Positions 29,745 through 39,461 of a stretch of 64,000 nt of DNA are shown piece by piece (the stretch's first letter is position 1; the number at the start of each line of letters is the position of its first letter). Made by a program: the position numbers and the translations under genes. The notes beneath the pieces were generated by a model. The model saw only the letters and a list, made by a program, of their open reading frames with translations. It made no database searches and had not been told where the DNA came from. Origin of the DNA: Arenicella chitinivorans (GTDB lineage: Bacteria; Pseudomonadota; Gammaproteobacteria; Arenicellales; Arenicellaceae); NCBI RefSeq assembly GCF_014651515.1, contig NZ_BMXA01000004.1, positions 211,699 through 275,698 on the forward strand, written 5' to 3'.

Positions 29745-29776
29745 TAAAAAAGGCCGAGAGCATGCGCTCTCGGCCT
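29745..29776 (-). terminator. Rho-independent terminator after the subtilase gene
   Basis: A 10-bp stem, AGGCCGAGAG (29751-29760) with CTCTCGGCCT (29767-29776), is followed on the minus strand by a run of six T residues. It lies 36 bases after the subtilase stop codon. Confidence 0.92.
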
Positions 29777-29811
29777 CTATGTAGAGTCACATTGAGTGAC
29801 TTGGTGAGTAC

Positions 29812-32800
29812 TTAGTTGGTGTCAATATTGATAATTGTACGACCTACTTCAGCACTACCGTCTTGATGAGAAACAACACCGAGGTGACGGCTAGCGGGGG
29901 TGAGGCCCGTATAATCGACAGTCACACTGGTGGCCGTACCAACGGTAGCACTGGTGGGAGCGGTTACCGTGGCATTGCCTTCATCACCCAGCAACACACT
30001 GATCCATGCAGTGTAATCAATACTGCTTGCACCACCAGCAGCGGCAAAGAAATCAATCACGAATATATATCCACCGGCCGTTGGGTTGACGATATCCACA
30101 ACCTCATTCGAGGTAGCGTTGCCACTGCTTCCGATCTGTGTGAGGTTGTTTGACCCGGCACAATCATCCACACGAAACACACGTAAGTCGAGATCGTCTT
30201 CACCCGGTGTGGCGGTGTCCTGATCAAACGTTTGGATGCGCATGTGGGACAAGGCCGGCAGGTCGAAACACAGAACATTCAAACCATCGGCCTCTGTGAC
30301 TGTATCCGAGAACGGTATTGATTCAGAGATGCCAGCCAACGCCGCGTTATAGGTCCCACTGAAGCCGAACTGGACCGGAATTGAAACACTGCCATCGGTA
30401 CCCGTTCCTTCGACTTCGTCAACCGTTGCCAACGCCACGGGTCGGACTGCGATCGGACTGCGAACTTGGCGCGCGTTCTTTTTATCGTGGCCATACGAAT
30501 AACCATGACGATACCAATCCCACCAGCTGCGATGCTTGTGGCCTTTGCGCTTGCCACGCTCAACCCAAGTGAGTGCGCCAAACGCAAATTCATTGACACG
30601 AACATTGCTATTGGCCGTAAACGTTACGGTGTATTCGGCTGATTCACCAGGAAGTAATACGAGTTTGCGTGGGCTCACTTCAACATCAATACCTGGAGGG
30701 GCTTCCACTTCAACCTTGTAAACACTCGGTTTACGGCGATGGCGGCGATTGTCGCTGTCATCAACATTGGTTACTGTACGTGTAACCGTTTGCGTACCGA
30801 CCAGATCACCGATACCGATTGATGGTAAGTTCAGGTCGCTGCCGTCAAAGGAATAGCCTTGACTGGCCAACAGATCACAAACCGCATCGTCGAATAGCTG
30901 AGCATTGTTGCCACAGGTAAACGCGGCGTAGTCCAGTAAATCAGCATCATACGCGAGGCCCGGATTGAAAGTCGCGTTGGGAACGACATGACCTGCGCCA
31001 ATTTCGAACGGTGTGGCAGGATCATCGCTGTATTGCGTTGCCAGATTTTGACGCGCCGTGGTCATCATCGCTGAACGCGCCATCGCAGGTGACCAGTCAG
31101 GGTGTGCCTGTTTGATCAATGCTAAGACACCGGCTATATGTGGACTGGAGAATGACGTACCACTGATGTATTGGAATGACTCTACACTGGATGAAGAGGA
31201 GCCGGCATCCGCATTCTCTGTGGTGGTCTCCGCACTCAGAATTTGCACGCCGGGAGCGACCACGTCGGGTTTGATGATATCAAACGCACCGCGGTTAGGT
31301 CCACGAGACGAAAAATCCGCAACTCGGTTGGCAAGTTCAACCTGATTTGCACTGTCAAGAGACACCGTGACACCGCTCGCAGCAGCGAGTTCCGCGCCGT
31401 CTTCATAGCCAATCATCACACCGGGAATACCTCGAGAGGCGTCAATAAAACCCATAATGAACGGATTGAAACGGTCTGGCGCAGTACCATCATTATAGAC
31501 AATGACTGCTGTCGCACCGGCGGCCTCAGCATTGGCGTATTTGTCGTCGAATGCACAGCCACCGCGTATGACTAACGCTACTTTCCCGCTCATATCAGCT
31601 GCATTGGTGAACGCACCACAACCGTCTGCTGGCACGCTGACCATCAAGTCACCGCTAACGCCGGGAATGTCAGTCAACTGTACTGGCCCTACGCCTTCAA
31701 TTGCAGTTTTTAATCCCGCAACAGACGCTGGCGCAGCCACATCAATACCCAATGCAAAGTTCTGGTTGTCGTTAACGGCACCAACCGATGTCAACCACGG
31801 CACAACACCTGGCGCGCCAACGGTGGCCAGCTCTGGCCCGGAATTCCCTGCGGACGTAGCAACATGCACACCTGCGTCGGCGGCGAACAGGAAGGCAACT
31901 GCATCTAGACTGGCGAAACTTGTCGACGCACCACCAACCGAAAAGTTGATGACATCCACGCCGTCAGCCACCGCTTGGTCAATCGCTGCCATGGAGTCAG
32001 AATTGAAGCAACCATTGTCATCGTCTGCAGGGTTACTGGTGATGATTGGCCCATCCCAACAAACTTTATACACGGCGATGCGTGCGCGTGGTGCCACGCC
32101 CGACATCACGTTGCTGCCAACTTGTTGACCTCCAATTTCAGCTTGTACCCCGTAGTTACCGGCCGCATTCGATGCGGCGGCACTACCGTGACCGTCGTCG
32201 TCACGCGCAGACATTGCGGAACCCGGCGCCAGAACGACCGCAGGGTCTCCACCGCGCAAAAATCCTTCATTGTAAAAACGTGCGCCGAGGACTTTGTTAT
32301 TACACTCGAATGGCACATCGAGTGGATTGAATGCGGTGTTCCCGAATTCGCAGGCGTCGCCAGTCCAGCCAGCCGGAGGCGGGCCATAGGCTACCGGGCG
32401 CCCGCGATCGCCTTTGCGCGGTGTTCTTACGTCGGCAAAGCTCGGGTGTTCCGGGGATAGGCCCGAATCGATGACTCCAATGATCACATCTTCGCCCGTG
32501 TAGCGACTACGCCATGCGGCGTCACGACCGCGATTTAGCTCTAAAAATTCGCGCGTGCTGTCGGTATCCATTTTAGCCATTTCGTCCTTGGCTACGGTTA
32601 GAACACTTGGATCACGACTCAGCAATTCAGCCTGCGCCGCTGTCATCCGGGCCGCCATACCGTTGAATGCGTAGGTGTATTCGTAGATCTTGTTTTCTTT
32701 GGGGATTCCGTAGTTTTGAAGGGTGCTGTCCTGCTTGCCCTTTAAAAAGCTGCGATAACTTTGCACTTTGGCGCTGCTGGTGGCAAGTTTTTTACCCGCT

Positions 32801-33051
32801 TCTGGCTTCGTCGCAGCGAGTCCCGGTGCACCGGCAAAATTAATTGTTGGTTGGTCGCGGAAGTGGACGATATAAATATCGGTGTCTTGTTTCTTGTTGC
32901 TTTTGGGCGGGATTAAGGCTGGATCAATCTGGGATGGTTTTGACAGACTCAGTAGGGGGGATTCGGCAGCGTAGGAAGTTGAGTGTCCTCCTAAACAGAC
33001 AGCTGCAAAACCCAAACCGGCTATTATCGATTTGGAAAATCGCTTTTTCAT
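29812..33051 (-). CDS. Secreted S8 subtilisin-like serine protease with PA domain
   Basis: This 1079-residue secreted protease starts with MKKRFSKSII, a signal peptide preceded by AGGAG at 33061-33065; a start 48 bases upstream lacks such a site. An I9-type propeptide spans about 55-160. The catalytic triad is Asp195 (VIGVIDSG), His288 (DDDGHGS) and Ser633 (SGTSFSSPH). A protease-associated (PA) insert lies at about 470-570. After the catalytic domain come a beta-sandwich (about 750-830), an unusual basic and aromatic patch (about 832-865), a second beta domain and a C-terminal PPC-like region. It resembles extracellular subtilases of marine gammaproteobacteria. A strong terminator follows. 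Confidence 0.93.
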   Translation of the reverse strand: MKKRFSKSIIAGLGFAAVCLGGHSTSYAAESPLLSLSKPSQIDPALIPPKSNKKQDTDIYIVHFRDQPTINFAGAPGLAATKPEAGKKLATSSAKVQSYRSFLKGKQDSTLQNYGIPKENKIYEYTYAFNGMAARMTAAQAELLSRDPSVLTVAKDEMAKMDTDSTREFLELNRGRDAAWRSRYTGEDVIIGVIDSGLSPEHPSFADVRTPRKGDRGRPVAYGPPPAGWTGDACEFGNTAFNPLDVPFECNNKVLGARFYNEGFLRGGDPAVVLAPGSAMSARDDDGHGSAAASNAAGNYGVQAEIGGQQVGSNVMSGVAPRARIAVYKVCWDGPIITSNPADDDNGCFNSDSMAAIDQAVADGVDVINFSVGGASTSFASLDAVAFLFAADAGVHVATSAGNSGPELATVGAPGVVPWLTSVGAVNDNQNFALGIDVAAPASVAGLKTAIEGVGPVQLTDIPGVSGDLMVSVPADGCGAFTNAADMSGKVALVIRGGCAFDDKYANAEAAGATAVIVYNDGTAPDRFNPFIMGFIDASRGIPGVMIGYEDGAELAAASGVTVSLDSANQVELANRVADFSSRGPNRGAFDIIKPDVVAPGVQILSAETTTENADAGSSSSSVESFQYISGTSFSSPHIAGVLALIKQAHPDWSPAMARSAMMTTARQNLATQYSDDPATPFEIGAGHVVPNATFNPGLAYDADLLDYAAFTCGNNAQLFDDAVCDLLASQGYSFDGSDLNLPSIGIGDLVGTQTVTRTVTNVDDSDNRRHRRKPSVYKVEVEAPPGIDVEVSPRKLVLLPGESAEYTVTFTANSNVRVNEFAFGALTWVERGKRKGHKHRSWWDWYRHGYSYGHDKKNARQVRSPIAVRPVALATVDEVEGTGTDGSVSIPVQFGFSGTYNAALAGISESIPFSDTVTEADGLNVLCFDLPALSHMRIQTFDQDTATPGEDDLDLRVFRVDDCAGSNNLTQIGSSGNATSNEVVDIVNPTAGGYIFVIDFFAAAGGASSIDYTAWISVLLGDEGNATVTAPTSATVGTATSVTVDYTGLTPASRHLGVVSHQDGSAEVGRTIINIDTN

Positions 33052-33099
33052 GCTAATTGGCTCCTGTGGTGAGATAGTCCTTAGACTTCTCGAGATCAA

Positions 33100-33580
33100 T
33101 AAATAAAGCCGAGCACGACAATATAGGCGTCATACTCTGGCAAACATTTAGTGAAACAATGAAAATGAAGTAGTACCGCAAAACAACATGCTGGAGAAGC
33201 GAGTGTTTAACGTGGGGGCAAAGTTGCCGTGGGAGATATAGACACCAAGGGTGTGAGGGCTTGTCCGCAGTTGATCGTACCGCAATGTACGTTTATGAGC
33301 TCAAACTGCGAGCGGAAACAGGCAAACCGGGCACACATCCGTGTCACTATCAAATGAATGATACGTGGATGATTACCTATATTTCCCTACCCATGGTGCC
33401 CAGAAAGTCTTAGTTAGGGTGCAGACTGACCGAGCTATTGGTGTTCGTTCAAGAACAAATTCACTGCGGCCTATATTACGGATAGAATGACTTGGCGGCA
33501 AGCGCCGAGAAAACAAAGCCGCCGATTATTACGCTGTCATGACATACAAAAAATCATTTTGTTAGGAGAAACAATGGTTT
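33100..33580. other. 480-bp gap upstream of the subtilase and VOC genes
   Basis: No convincing gene is seen. A 42-codon frame (33285-33413) exists but has no ribosome-binding site and no recognisable similarity. The region should contain the divergent promoters of the subtilase and VOC genes. An AGGAGA at 33564-33569 is the VOC ribosome-binding site. Confidence 0.5.
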
Positions 33581-33943
33581 ATGAATAAACACGAAAAATT
33601 AAACTACCTCGAGTTACCTGCGCGCGACCTTGCATCCACTAAAACTTTCTTTACAAATGTCTTTGGGTGGAGGTTTACAGACTACGGTGCGGAGTACACT
33701 GCCTTCGACAATCAAGGCTTGGAAGGCGGGTTCTATCAGGCTGATCTGGTTAGCCGTAGTGATCTCGGCGCTGCGTTGGCAGTGTTTTACAGTACCGATC
33801 TAGAGCAAACCTTGGCCAAGGTAGAGGCGGCTGGTGGCACCGTTATAAAACCGATATTTGCATTTCCCGGTGGTCGACGTTTTCATTTTACGGAGCCCAG
33901 TGGCAGCGAGTTTGCGGTATGGTCTGAGCCCGCAGCTAATTAA
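33581..33943 (+). CDS. VOC-superfamily (glyoxalase-like) protein
   Basis: The 120-residue single-module VOC protein has two beta-alpha-beta-beta-beta halves: NYLELPARDLASTKTFFTNVFGW at the start and a second half ending FHFTEPSGSEFAVWS. Related proteins bind small molecules or detoxify aldehydes; the substrate is not visible. AGGAGA lies 11 bases before this ATG. An earlier ATG at 33574 is only 4 bases from the AGGAGA and gives a four-codon frame that overlaps this start. The stop overlaps that of the convergent MipA-like gene. Confidence 0.85.
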   Translation: MNKHEKLNYLELPARDLASTKTFFTNVFGWRFTDYGAEYTAFDNQGLEGGFYQADLVSRSDLGAALAVFYSTDLEQTLAKVEAAGGTVIKPIFAFPGGRRFHFTEPSGSEFAVWSEPAAN

Positions 33944-34794
33944 GGCTCGATTAGACGTTTTGACTTAAATATAAAGCGGCTGTAAATGATACCCAGTGAT
34001 AAACCATCGGTGGTTTCGACCAACGGAGAATCTTCAAAACTGGCACCGGAAATATTCTCGTAACGCAAAAACCATACCCAGAGCCGGTCTTGGTTTTTGG
34101 AGCGCAACGTCATTAATAACCGTGAACCTGAATACCCGCTACTGGCGGCGTACTCAGGGCGGTCGTCAGTGGCAAACTCCGAAGCGACACCGTAGTACAC
34201 GTTTTGGTAGTCACGTGTCCCGAACTGCGGTCCCAGTGCTACTCCAGCGCGCCAGGGCTGTTCGCGCCACTCAAAATTACGGAAATAGGTGATGTTGGGA
34301 GCAAAGGTGAAACCAGATTCATCGATACCCTGTTCGCCAATACCAAAGTTAGCGCGAATTGGCAGGTTGAGTTGCCACTGGTCAAAATCTGACTCGGCTA
34401 GCTTCAACTCCAGTGAGGGTCCAATCTGCAGCCGACTATCGATGTCCGGCATTCCGGCACGTAAGTCGACGTCGTCACTGTCAACCGCGAGATTGAAGTC
34501 GAGGCTCATTTCGAGTTTGGCGCGATCATTATTCAATAATAAGGCGCGCACGCCAGCCTCATCTGACTTCAGTACGTCGCCGCGATATATTGGCACCGGA
34601 ACTGGGAAAATCAAATTTCGTTGCTGCTTGGTGCCAATGTAGTAGGGTTGGTGCAGACCGCCTAAACCCAAACCTAACTCCCAAAGCGGCAGCTGTTTGG
34701 CCGTTGTCGACATACTCATACCCAGCATCGCCAATAGCAGTAAATTGCGGGTAGAGGCTAAGAATCTGTGGTGCGAGACGGTTGGCATGGTCAT
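33940..34794 (-). CDS. MipA/OmpV-family outer-membrane protein
   Basis: The 284-residue product has a signal peptide (about 1-32) and alternating amphipathic strands. MipA/OmpV hallmarks are the early segment ELGLGLGGLHQPYYIGT, then FPVPVPIYRGD and repeated strands such as ANFGIGEQGIDESGFTFAP. The family forms outer-membrane beta-barrels or scaffolds of murein hydrolases. The ATG is within a Met-rich start, so the exact start (34794 or 34788) is uncertain. It is divergent from the aryl-polyene operon. Confidence 0.85.
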   Translation of the reverse strand: MTMPTVSHHRFLASTRNLLLLAMLGMSMSTTAKQLPLWELGLGLGGLHQPYYIGTKQQRNLIFPVPVPIYRGDVLKSDEAGVRALLLNNDRAKLEMSLDFNLAVDSDDVDLRAGMPDIDSRLQIGPSLELKLAESDFDQWQLNLPIRANFGIGEQGIDESGFTFAPNITYFRNFEWREQPWRAGVALGPQFGTRDYQNVYYGVASEFATDDRPEYAASSGYSGSRLLMTLRSKNQDRLWVWFLRYENISGASFEDSPLVETTDGLSLGIIYSRFIFKSKRLIEP

Positions 34795-34920
34795 CTTTGT
34801 GGACGATTGTGGATGGCTAAACTCGATACGATCAGTCTAACTTTGATAGAATCTGAAAGCCATCGTGAATATCAGTGCCACGTTTAATTGACTATAGCCA
34901 TCCTGAGAATGGCGTACCTT

Positions 34921-36093
34921 ATGGACATTCGTTTATTAGATTACCAATCAACCTCGGCGGCGGGCGTCGATATCGGCGCGTTGCGGCAATCGATCGATAC
35001 GCAAACCAGCGGATTACGTAAAAATGACATGCCTGGGTCGGATCTAACAACCTGGATCGGTCGTGTGCCCGGGGTTGAAGACATTAACTTAGGTGATTGG
35101 CAGAGCCGTAATAATGCCTTAGCGCATCTGGGTTACCAGCAAGGCACGATTGCCACGCACGTAGAGAATCTGAAGTCATCGCTGGGGTCGCAGCGACTCG
35201 GAATTGTGATGGGCTCAAGCACATCAAGTATTGACCGTACTGAAGCGGCCTACCGTCACCTCGAGGATGGGGCGTTGAGCTTACCGTATCGCCAACCCTT
35301 AGTTCACAATCCCCATGCGCCCAGCTTGTATATGGCACATTTGACCGGCATCACCGGCCCGGCGCTGACCATCAACACCGCTTGTTCATCCAGCGCTAAG
35401 GTATTTGCGACCGGTGCGCGCTGGCTGCGGGCTGGCATCGTCGATGCCGTGCTGGTGGGTGGTGTCGACACACTGTGTTTAAGCGTGTTGCATGGATTCG
35501 ATTCATTGCAACTGGTGTCGCCAAACCAGTGCCGACCATTAGATCAACACCGTGACGGAATCAATCTCGGTGAAGCCAGTGGTTTCGCGATCCTGGTGCG
35601 AGCAGGCGACGGTTACGCAGACAGCGGTATTCGCTTGCTCGGCTATGGTGAAAGTTCAGACGCGCATCATATGTCGCATCCACATCCCGATGGATTGGGC
35701 GCCAGATTGGCCATGCAGCAGGCGCTAACACGAGCGCAGTTGCGCCCGGAACAAATAGACTACATAAACCTGCACGGCACCTCGAGTCGCGCCAACGATT
35801 TGATCGAAGGCCAGCTGATCGGTAAATTATTCCCAAAATCAACCCAAGTTTCTTCCACCAAAGCGTGGATGGGACATACCTTAGGTGCCGCAGGTATTAC
35901 CGAGGCCTTGATTGCAGTGGATGCGTTACAGCGCGGGGTTATTCCAGGTTCGTTGAATCTGGCGGAGCTGGATCACGAACTCGATTTGTCGGTGCAGGCT
36001 GACAATATCACCCGTGACATGCACTACGTGTTGTCGAATTCATTCGGTTTTGGTGGCAACAATTGCTGTCTTGTCTTTGGGAGCGTGGCATGA
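34921..36093 (+). CDS. Beta-ketoacyl-ACP synthase of the aryl-polyene cluster (first KS)
   Basis: This condensing enzyme (KAS I/II fold, about 390 residues) probably extends the polyene chain with malonyl-ACP. The catalytic triad is intact: Cys155 in NTACSSSA, His285 in NLHGTSS and His319 in MGHTLGAAG. The C-terminal SNSFGFGGNN glycine loop is present. ATG codons at 34909 and 34921 are both in frame; 34921 (MDIRLLDYQ) fits the family. It heads a nine-gene plus-strand operon and overlaps the next gene by 4 bases. It corresponds to the KS subunits of known aryl-polyene clusters; partner is the chain-length-factor-like protein that follows. Confidence 0.88.
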   Translation: MDIRLLDYQSTSAAGVDIGALRQSIDTQTSGLRKNDMPGSDLTTWIGRVPGVEDINLGDWQSRNNALAHLGYQQGTIATHVENLKSSLGSQRLGIVMGSSTSSIDRTEAAYRHLEDGALSLPYRQPLVHNPHAPSLYMAHLTGITGPALTINTACSSSAKVFATGARWLRAGIVDAVLVGGVDTLCLSVLHGFDSLQLVSPNQCRPLDQHRDGINLGEASGFAILVRAGDGYADSGIRLLGYGESSDAHHMSHPHPDGLGARLAMQQALTRAQLRPEQIDYINLHGTSSRANDLIEGQLIGKLFPKSTQVSSTKAWMGHTLGAAGITEALIAVDALQRGVIPGSLNLAELDHELDLSVQADNITRDMHYVLSNSFGFGGNNCCLVFGSVA

Positions 36094-36890
36094 GTGAATT
36101 TAACTTCAGCGTACTCGGTATTGGCGCATGGGGATTAACCGCGCGCAGTTGGCCCGAGCTTCAAGAATTAATGGCTGGTAAACCCATTGAAGACGATGGC
36201 AGCAAAGGACCAAAGCCAGCCTTAATCCCCGCCAATGAACGCCGACGTGCGCCATTGCCGGTGCGCTTGGCAGTGGAGACTTCCGCGCAGGCCTGTGCAG
36301 CAGCAAAACTTGACCCAGCGGAGGTTGGCTGTGTCTTCGTGTCCGGCCTAGGTGATACCGCGCTGACAGACTATATGTGTACCGTGCTTGCGAGCGATAA
36401 TAAAGCTTTGTCACCAACCAAGTTTCACAATTCAGTACACAACGCTGCGGCGGGATACTGGACCATCAGCACCGGCTGTACGGAAGCAGCGAATTCGGTC
36501 GCCGGATTCGACGAATCGGTGTCTCTGACATTGGTGGAAGCCTTGATTCAGGCTGAGGAGGAACAACGTCCTCTGTTGATGACGTTTTATGATGCGCCCG
36601 TATCCGCTGTCTTGCAGCCACTCTTAAAGAATCCGTATCCGTTTTCAGTGTCGCTGGTGATTGCCCCAGAGAGCTTGTCACCAGCGGGGTCACCGGTCTG
36701 GTCTGCCAGCGTGATGACAGAGGCCGCAACCTGGCCGTCTGCTAACTGGCCAGGTGAGCTACAGGACTGTTATCAATCAAATCCAGTTGCGCGGGTACTT
36801 TGTATATTGGACATGCTCACCGGAGGGCTAGACTCTGTCACCATGCCGTTGAGTTCTGCCACTGCCGTGACTGTCACGCGTGTTAGTTGA
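36090..36890 (+). CDS. Chain-length-factor-like beta-ketoacyl synthase partner
   Basis: The product is about 266 residues with the ketosynthase N-terminal-like domain (PF13723 type). Motifs VFVSGLGDTALTDYMC and PTKFHNSVHNAAAGYWTIS match the chain-length-factor-like subunit found in aryl-polyene clusters. The HGT-type and GH active-site regions of a complete ketosynthase are absent, so it is unlikely to condense alone. Its ATG overlaps the stop of the first KS (ATGA), a sign of coupled translation and of a heterodimer. Confidence 0.85.
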   Translation: MSEFNFSVLGIGAWGLTARSWPELQELMAGKPIEDDGSKGPKPALIPANERRRAPLPVRLAVETSAQACAAAKLDPAEVGCVFVSGLGDTALTDYMCTVLASDNKALSPTKFHNSVHNAAAGYWTISTGCTEAANSVAGFDESVSLTLVEALIQAEEEQRPLLMTFYDAPVSAVLQPLLKNPYPFSVSLVIAPESLSPAGSPVWSASVMTEAATWPSANWPGELQDCYQSNPVARVLCILDMLTGGLDSVTMPLSSATAVTVTRVS

Positions 36891-36893
36891 AGC

Positions 36894-38465
36894 ATGAGGA
36901 CTTTACACAAAGACGTGATCGTCGCTGGCGGCGGTTTGGCCGGCTTGAGTTTGGCCTACCAGTTGCATCAGGCCAACCCGGCGTTAGACATTGTGGTGAT
37001 CGAGCGCAATCAGTTTCCTGTACCGGAAAAAACTGCCAAGGTTGGAGAGTCCACGGTCGAAATAGGCTCGCGCTACCTAAAAAATACCTTGAACATGGGG
37101 CAGCATTTCACAGACCGTCATTTGCGAAAGCACGGATTGCGTTGCTTTTTCGGTAACCCGCAGTCGGATTTTAGCCGGCAAGATGAACTCGGTGTCAGTG
37201 AGCTATTTGGGATTCCAACCTATCAAATCGATCGGGGTGCGATCGAAAACCACCTGCAACAGGCGCTTGTCGAGCGCGGTGTCACGGTACTCGATGGCGT
37301 GACGACATCCTCGTTGGATGTTCGAGAGAAACAAAAGCGCGTCACCGTACAAGGACCCCACGGCGAGCAGGTGATTCAGGCGCCTTGGTTGGTGGATGCT
37401 GCTGGCCGGCAGGCACTGGTAAAGCGGCAATTGGGTCTGGCTAAGCCTAACCCGCACAAAGGCAATGCCTTGTGGTTTCGTGTGGATAAACAAATCAAGC
37501 TGGATGCCTGGTCAACCGATGCCGATTGGCAGGCGCGTATAAAGCAAGCTAATACACGCTGGCTAAGTACCAATCATTTGATGGGGCCTGGCTATTGGGT
37601 CTGGATTATACCGTTGGACAACGGTGCGACCAGTATTGGCGTTGTGATGGACGATCAAGCATTTGAAGCGCACGACTTCTCGACTTTTGCCAATACGCTT
37701 GCCTGGCTACAACAACATCATCCACGTTGTGCGGAGGAAATCGCCGATGCCAAGGTGTTAGATTATGTTGTGATCCGCGATTACGCGCAGAGCTGTAAGC
37801 AATTATTTTCGGATCAAGGTTGGGGCCTCACTGGTGAGGCCGGCGTGTTTGCCGACCCATTTTATTCGCCAGGCAGTGATTTCATAGCGTTTAATAATTG
37901 TTTTTTGACGCAACTGATTAGTGATGATTTTGCCGGCCGCGATATCCGATTACAGAGCCGGTTGTTTGATTCCATTAATCAATCGTTTTTCGACAGCACG
38001 TTATCGTTGTACACCGGTGAGTATGGTGGCTTTGGCGATCGACGCATGATGGCCCTCAAATTAGTGTGGGATTATGCCTATTACTGGGGTGTCTTGAGTT
38101 TGTTGTTTTTCCGCAATGCGATGACCGACGTCGATCTTATGCGGCAACTCAATCGCCCGTTGAAGCAGGCGCAGATGCTAAATCAATCCGTACAGGCTGC
38201 CTTTCGTGAACGCGCCCGTAAACGCCTGGTGTTGCCAACTCAAGGGGTGTTTATGGATCAGTTTACGGTACCGTGCCTGAAACATTTTAATCAGGTACTC
38301 GAGTCTGACTCAGACGATACCCTGCAGGACATGGTGGATAACATTGTTTTGCTCGAACAAGTCGCCAAATCTACGCAAGCCATGTTGCAGGATGACGCGT
38401 CGAATCACATCAGTGAGAGCGAGCGCGCCGTGTTTGGTGACTACCGGCACGTGGTGTTGGCGTAG
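36894..38465 (+). CDS. Flavin-dependent halogenase-like enzyme 1
   Basis: The 523-residue FAD enzyme has the dinucleotide motif VAGGGLAGLSLA at its N-terminus and a KVGEST flavin loop. Two halogenase motifs are present: WxWxIP (Trp235-Trp237-Ile239-Pro240) and FxxPxxSxG (Phe319, Pro322, Ser325, Gly327). A Lys in RKHGLRCFF could be the catalytic lysine, but alignment is needed. Xanthomonadins are brominated aryl polyenes whose cluster includes a halogenase, so a role in halogenating the aryl head is reasonable. The C-terminal 150 residues are helical. It lies 3 bp downstream of the preceding gene. Confidence 0.8.
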   Translation: MRTLHKDVIVAGGGLAGLSLAYQLHQANPALDIVVIERNQFPVPEKTAKVGESTVEIGSRYLKNTLNMGQHFTDRHLRKHGLRCFFGNPQSDFSRQDELGVSELFGIPTYQIDRGAIENHLQQALVERGVTVLDGVTTSSLDVREKQKRVTVQGPHGEQVIQAPWLVDAAGRQALVKRQLGLAKPNPHKGNALWFRVDKQIKLDAWSTDADWQARIKQANTRWLSTNHLMGPGYWVWIIPLDNGATSIGVVMDDQAFEAHDFSTFANTLAWLQQHHPRCAEEIADAKVLDYVVIRDYAQSCKQLFSDQGWGLTGEAGVFADPFYSPGSDFIAFNNCFLTQLISDDFAGRDIRLQSRLFDSINQSFFDSTLSLYTGEYGGFGDRRMMALKLVWDYAYYWGVLSLLFFRNAMTDVDLMRQLNRPLKQAQMLNQSVQAAFRERARKRLVLPTQGVFMDQFTVPCLKHFNQVLESDSDDTLQDMVDNIVLLEQVAKSTQAMLQDDASNHISESERAVFGDYRHVVLA

Positions 38466-38468
38466 TCT

Positions 38469-39062
38469 ATGCGATTTAAGTTGGCTTTGTTTGCTGCGAT
38501 CGCGATTGCCACCGCAGTCTACCCATTTGTCGTATACACCGGGCTAAACGCCTTTGGTCCGGCCAGCTTGTCGCTGGTTTTGTTTGCTTTGTTGTTGGGT
38601 CGGGTGGTTCTTCGTGGCCAATATCGAATGCCGGAGCAATATGCACAGTTAGCCTTGGTAGGGTCACTTTGCCTATTAGCCGCTTGGCGTGACAGCGAGA
38701 CCATTCTACGCTATTACCCGGTGGCCATGAGTCTGGGGTTTTCAATTTTCTTCGCCATTTCTTTGTGTGCTGAAACCAGCTTGGTTGAGCGCTTTGCAAG
38801 TTTGCGCGTCACACGCATTGAGCCGCATCAAAAGCGTTATATGCGAGAGCTGACGAAAGCCTGGAGTCTCCTGTTACTGGTGAATGCTGGGGTGGCGGCG
38901 TACACCGCTTGCTGCCTTTCACTGGCGCAATGGACACTTTATAATGGTGCGATTGCCTACATAATATTCGGTTTATTTGCCTTGGCCGAGTTGGTGTTCC
39001 GGCATTTCTACAAAAAACGATACGCACAGAATAATCAAAACGAACCGCCAAGTTCGAGTTAA
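38469..39062 (+). CDS. Aryl-polyene cluster membrane protein (COG4648-like)
   Basis: The 197-residue integral membrane protein has about five hydrophobic helices and an extra-membrane basic loop (RITRIEPHQ-type segment). Such proteins recur in aryl-polyene clusters, but their role (membrane anchoring of enzymes or pigment transfer) is not known. It follows the halogenase stop by 3 bp. The C-terminal tail is Asn/Ser/Pro-rich. Confidence 0.75.
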   Translation: MRFKLALFAAIAIATAVYPFVVYTGLNAFGPASLSLVLFALLLGRVVLRGQYRMPEQYAQLALVGSLCLLAAWRDSETILRYYPVAMSLGFSIFFAISLCAETSLVERFASLRVTRIEPHQKRYMRELTKAWSLLLLVNAGVAAYTACCLSLAQWTLYNGAIAYIIFGLFALAELVFRHFYKKRYAQNNQNEPPSSS

Positions 39063-39065
39063 CCC

Positions 39066-39461
39066 ATGCCTTCCATCACTCCCGAACAGTTGAACGCGCA
39101 GTTAGATGCCGCGCAATGGCCACGTTTTCATGCCCTAGTGCAACGGTCAGATCAGGCGATAATAGAGTTGGAAGTGCCCGACGACTTGCGTTATTTTGCC
39201 GGCCATTTTCCTCAACAGGCAGTGTTGCCGGGGGTTGTGCAAGTCCATTGGGTAGGGGAGCTGGCGGCTCGTTTGTTTGCCGTTGGGGCATTTACGGAAC
39301 TCAAAAGTTTGAAGTTCAACAGCATGGTTCTACCCAACACATGGCTCCGCCTAACCCTAGATTTCCACGCTGAGAAATCCCAACTCAAGTTCAGTTACGC
39401 AACGCAAGAGCAATATTTTTCCAGCGGTGTATTGGTGTTCAAGTCGGGAGACAGACAATGA
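39066..39461 (+). CDS. Hot-dog 3-hydroxyacyl-ACP dehydratase (FabZ/ApeI-like)
   Basis: This 131-residue hot-dog protein has the FabZ-type active-site segment YFAGHFPQQAVLPGVVQVHWV, with the catalytic His in GHFP. Such dehydratases create each trans double bond of the polyene after ketoreduction. It overlaps the next gene by 4 bases (ATGA). A second hot-dog dehydratase lies downstream in the same operon, as in known aryl-polyene clusters that carry two. Confidence 0.85.
   Translation: MPSITPEQLNAQLDAAQWPRFHALVQRSDQAIIELEVPDDLRYFAGHFPQQAVLPGVVQVHWVGELAARLFAVGAFTELKSLKFNSMVLPNTWLRLTLDFHAEKSQLKFSYATQEQYFSSGVLVFKSGDRQ

Noticed and set aside
31502..32128. 208-codon plus-strand frame opposite the subtilase
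   Set aside because: Antisense to a strongly supported S8 protease with catalytic triad; no domain, and Thr/Ala/Ser-rich composition typical of a shadow frame.
33285..33413. 42-codon frame in the subtilase-VOC gap
   Set aside because: No ribosome-binding site and no recognisable features; chance length.
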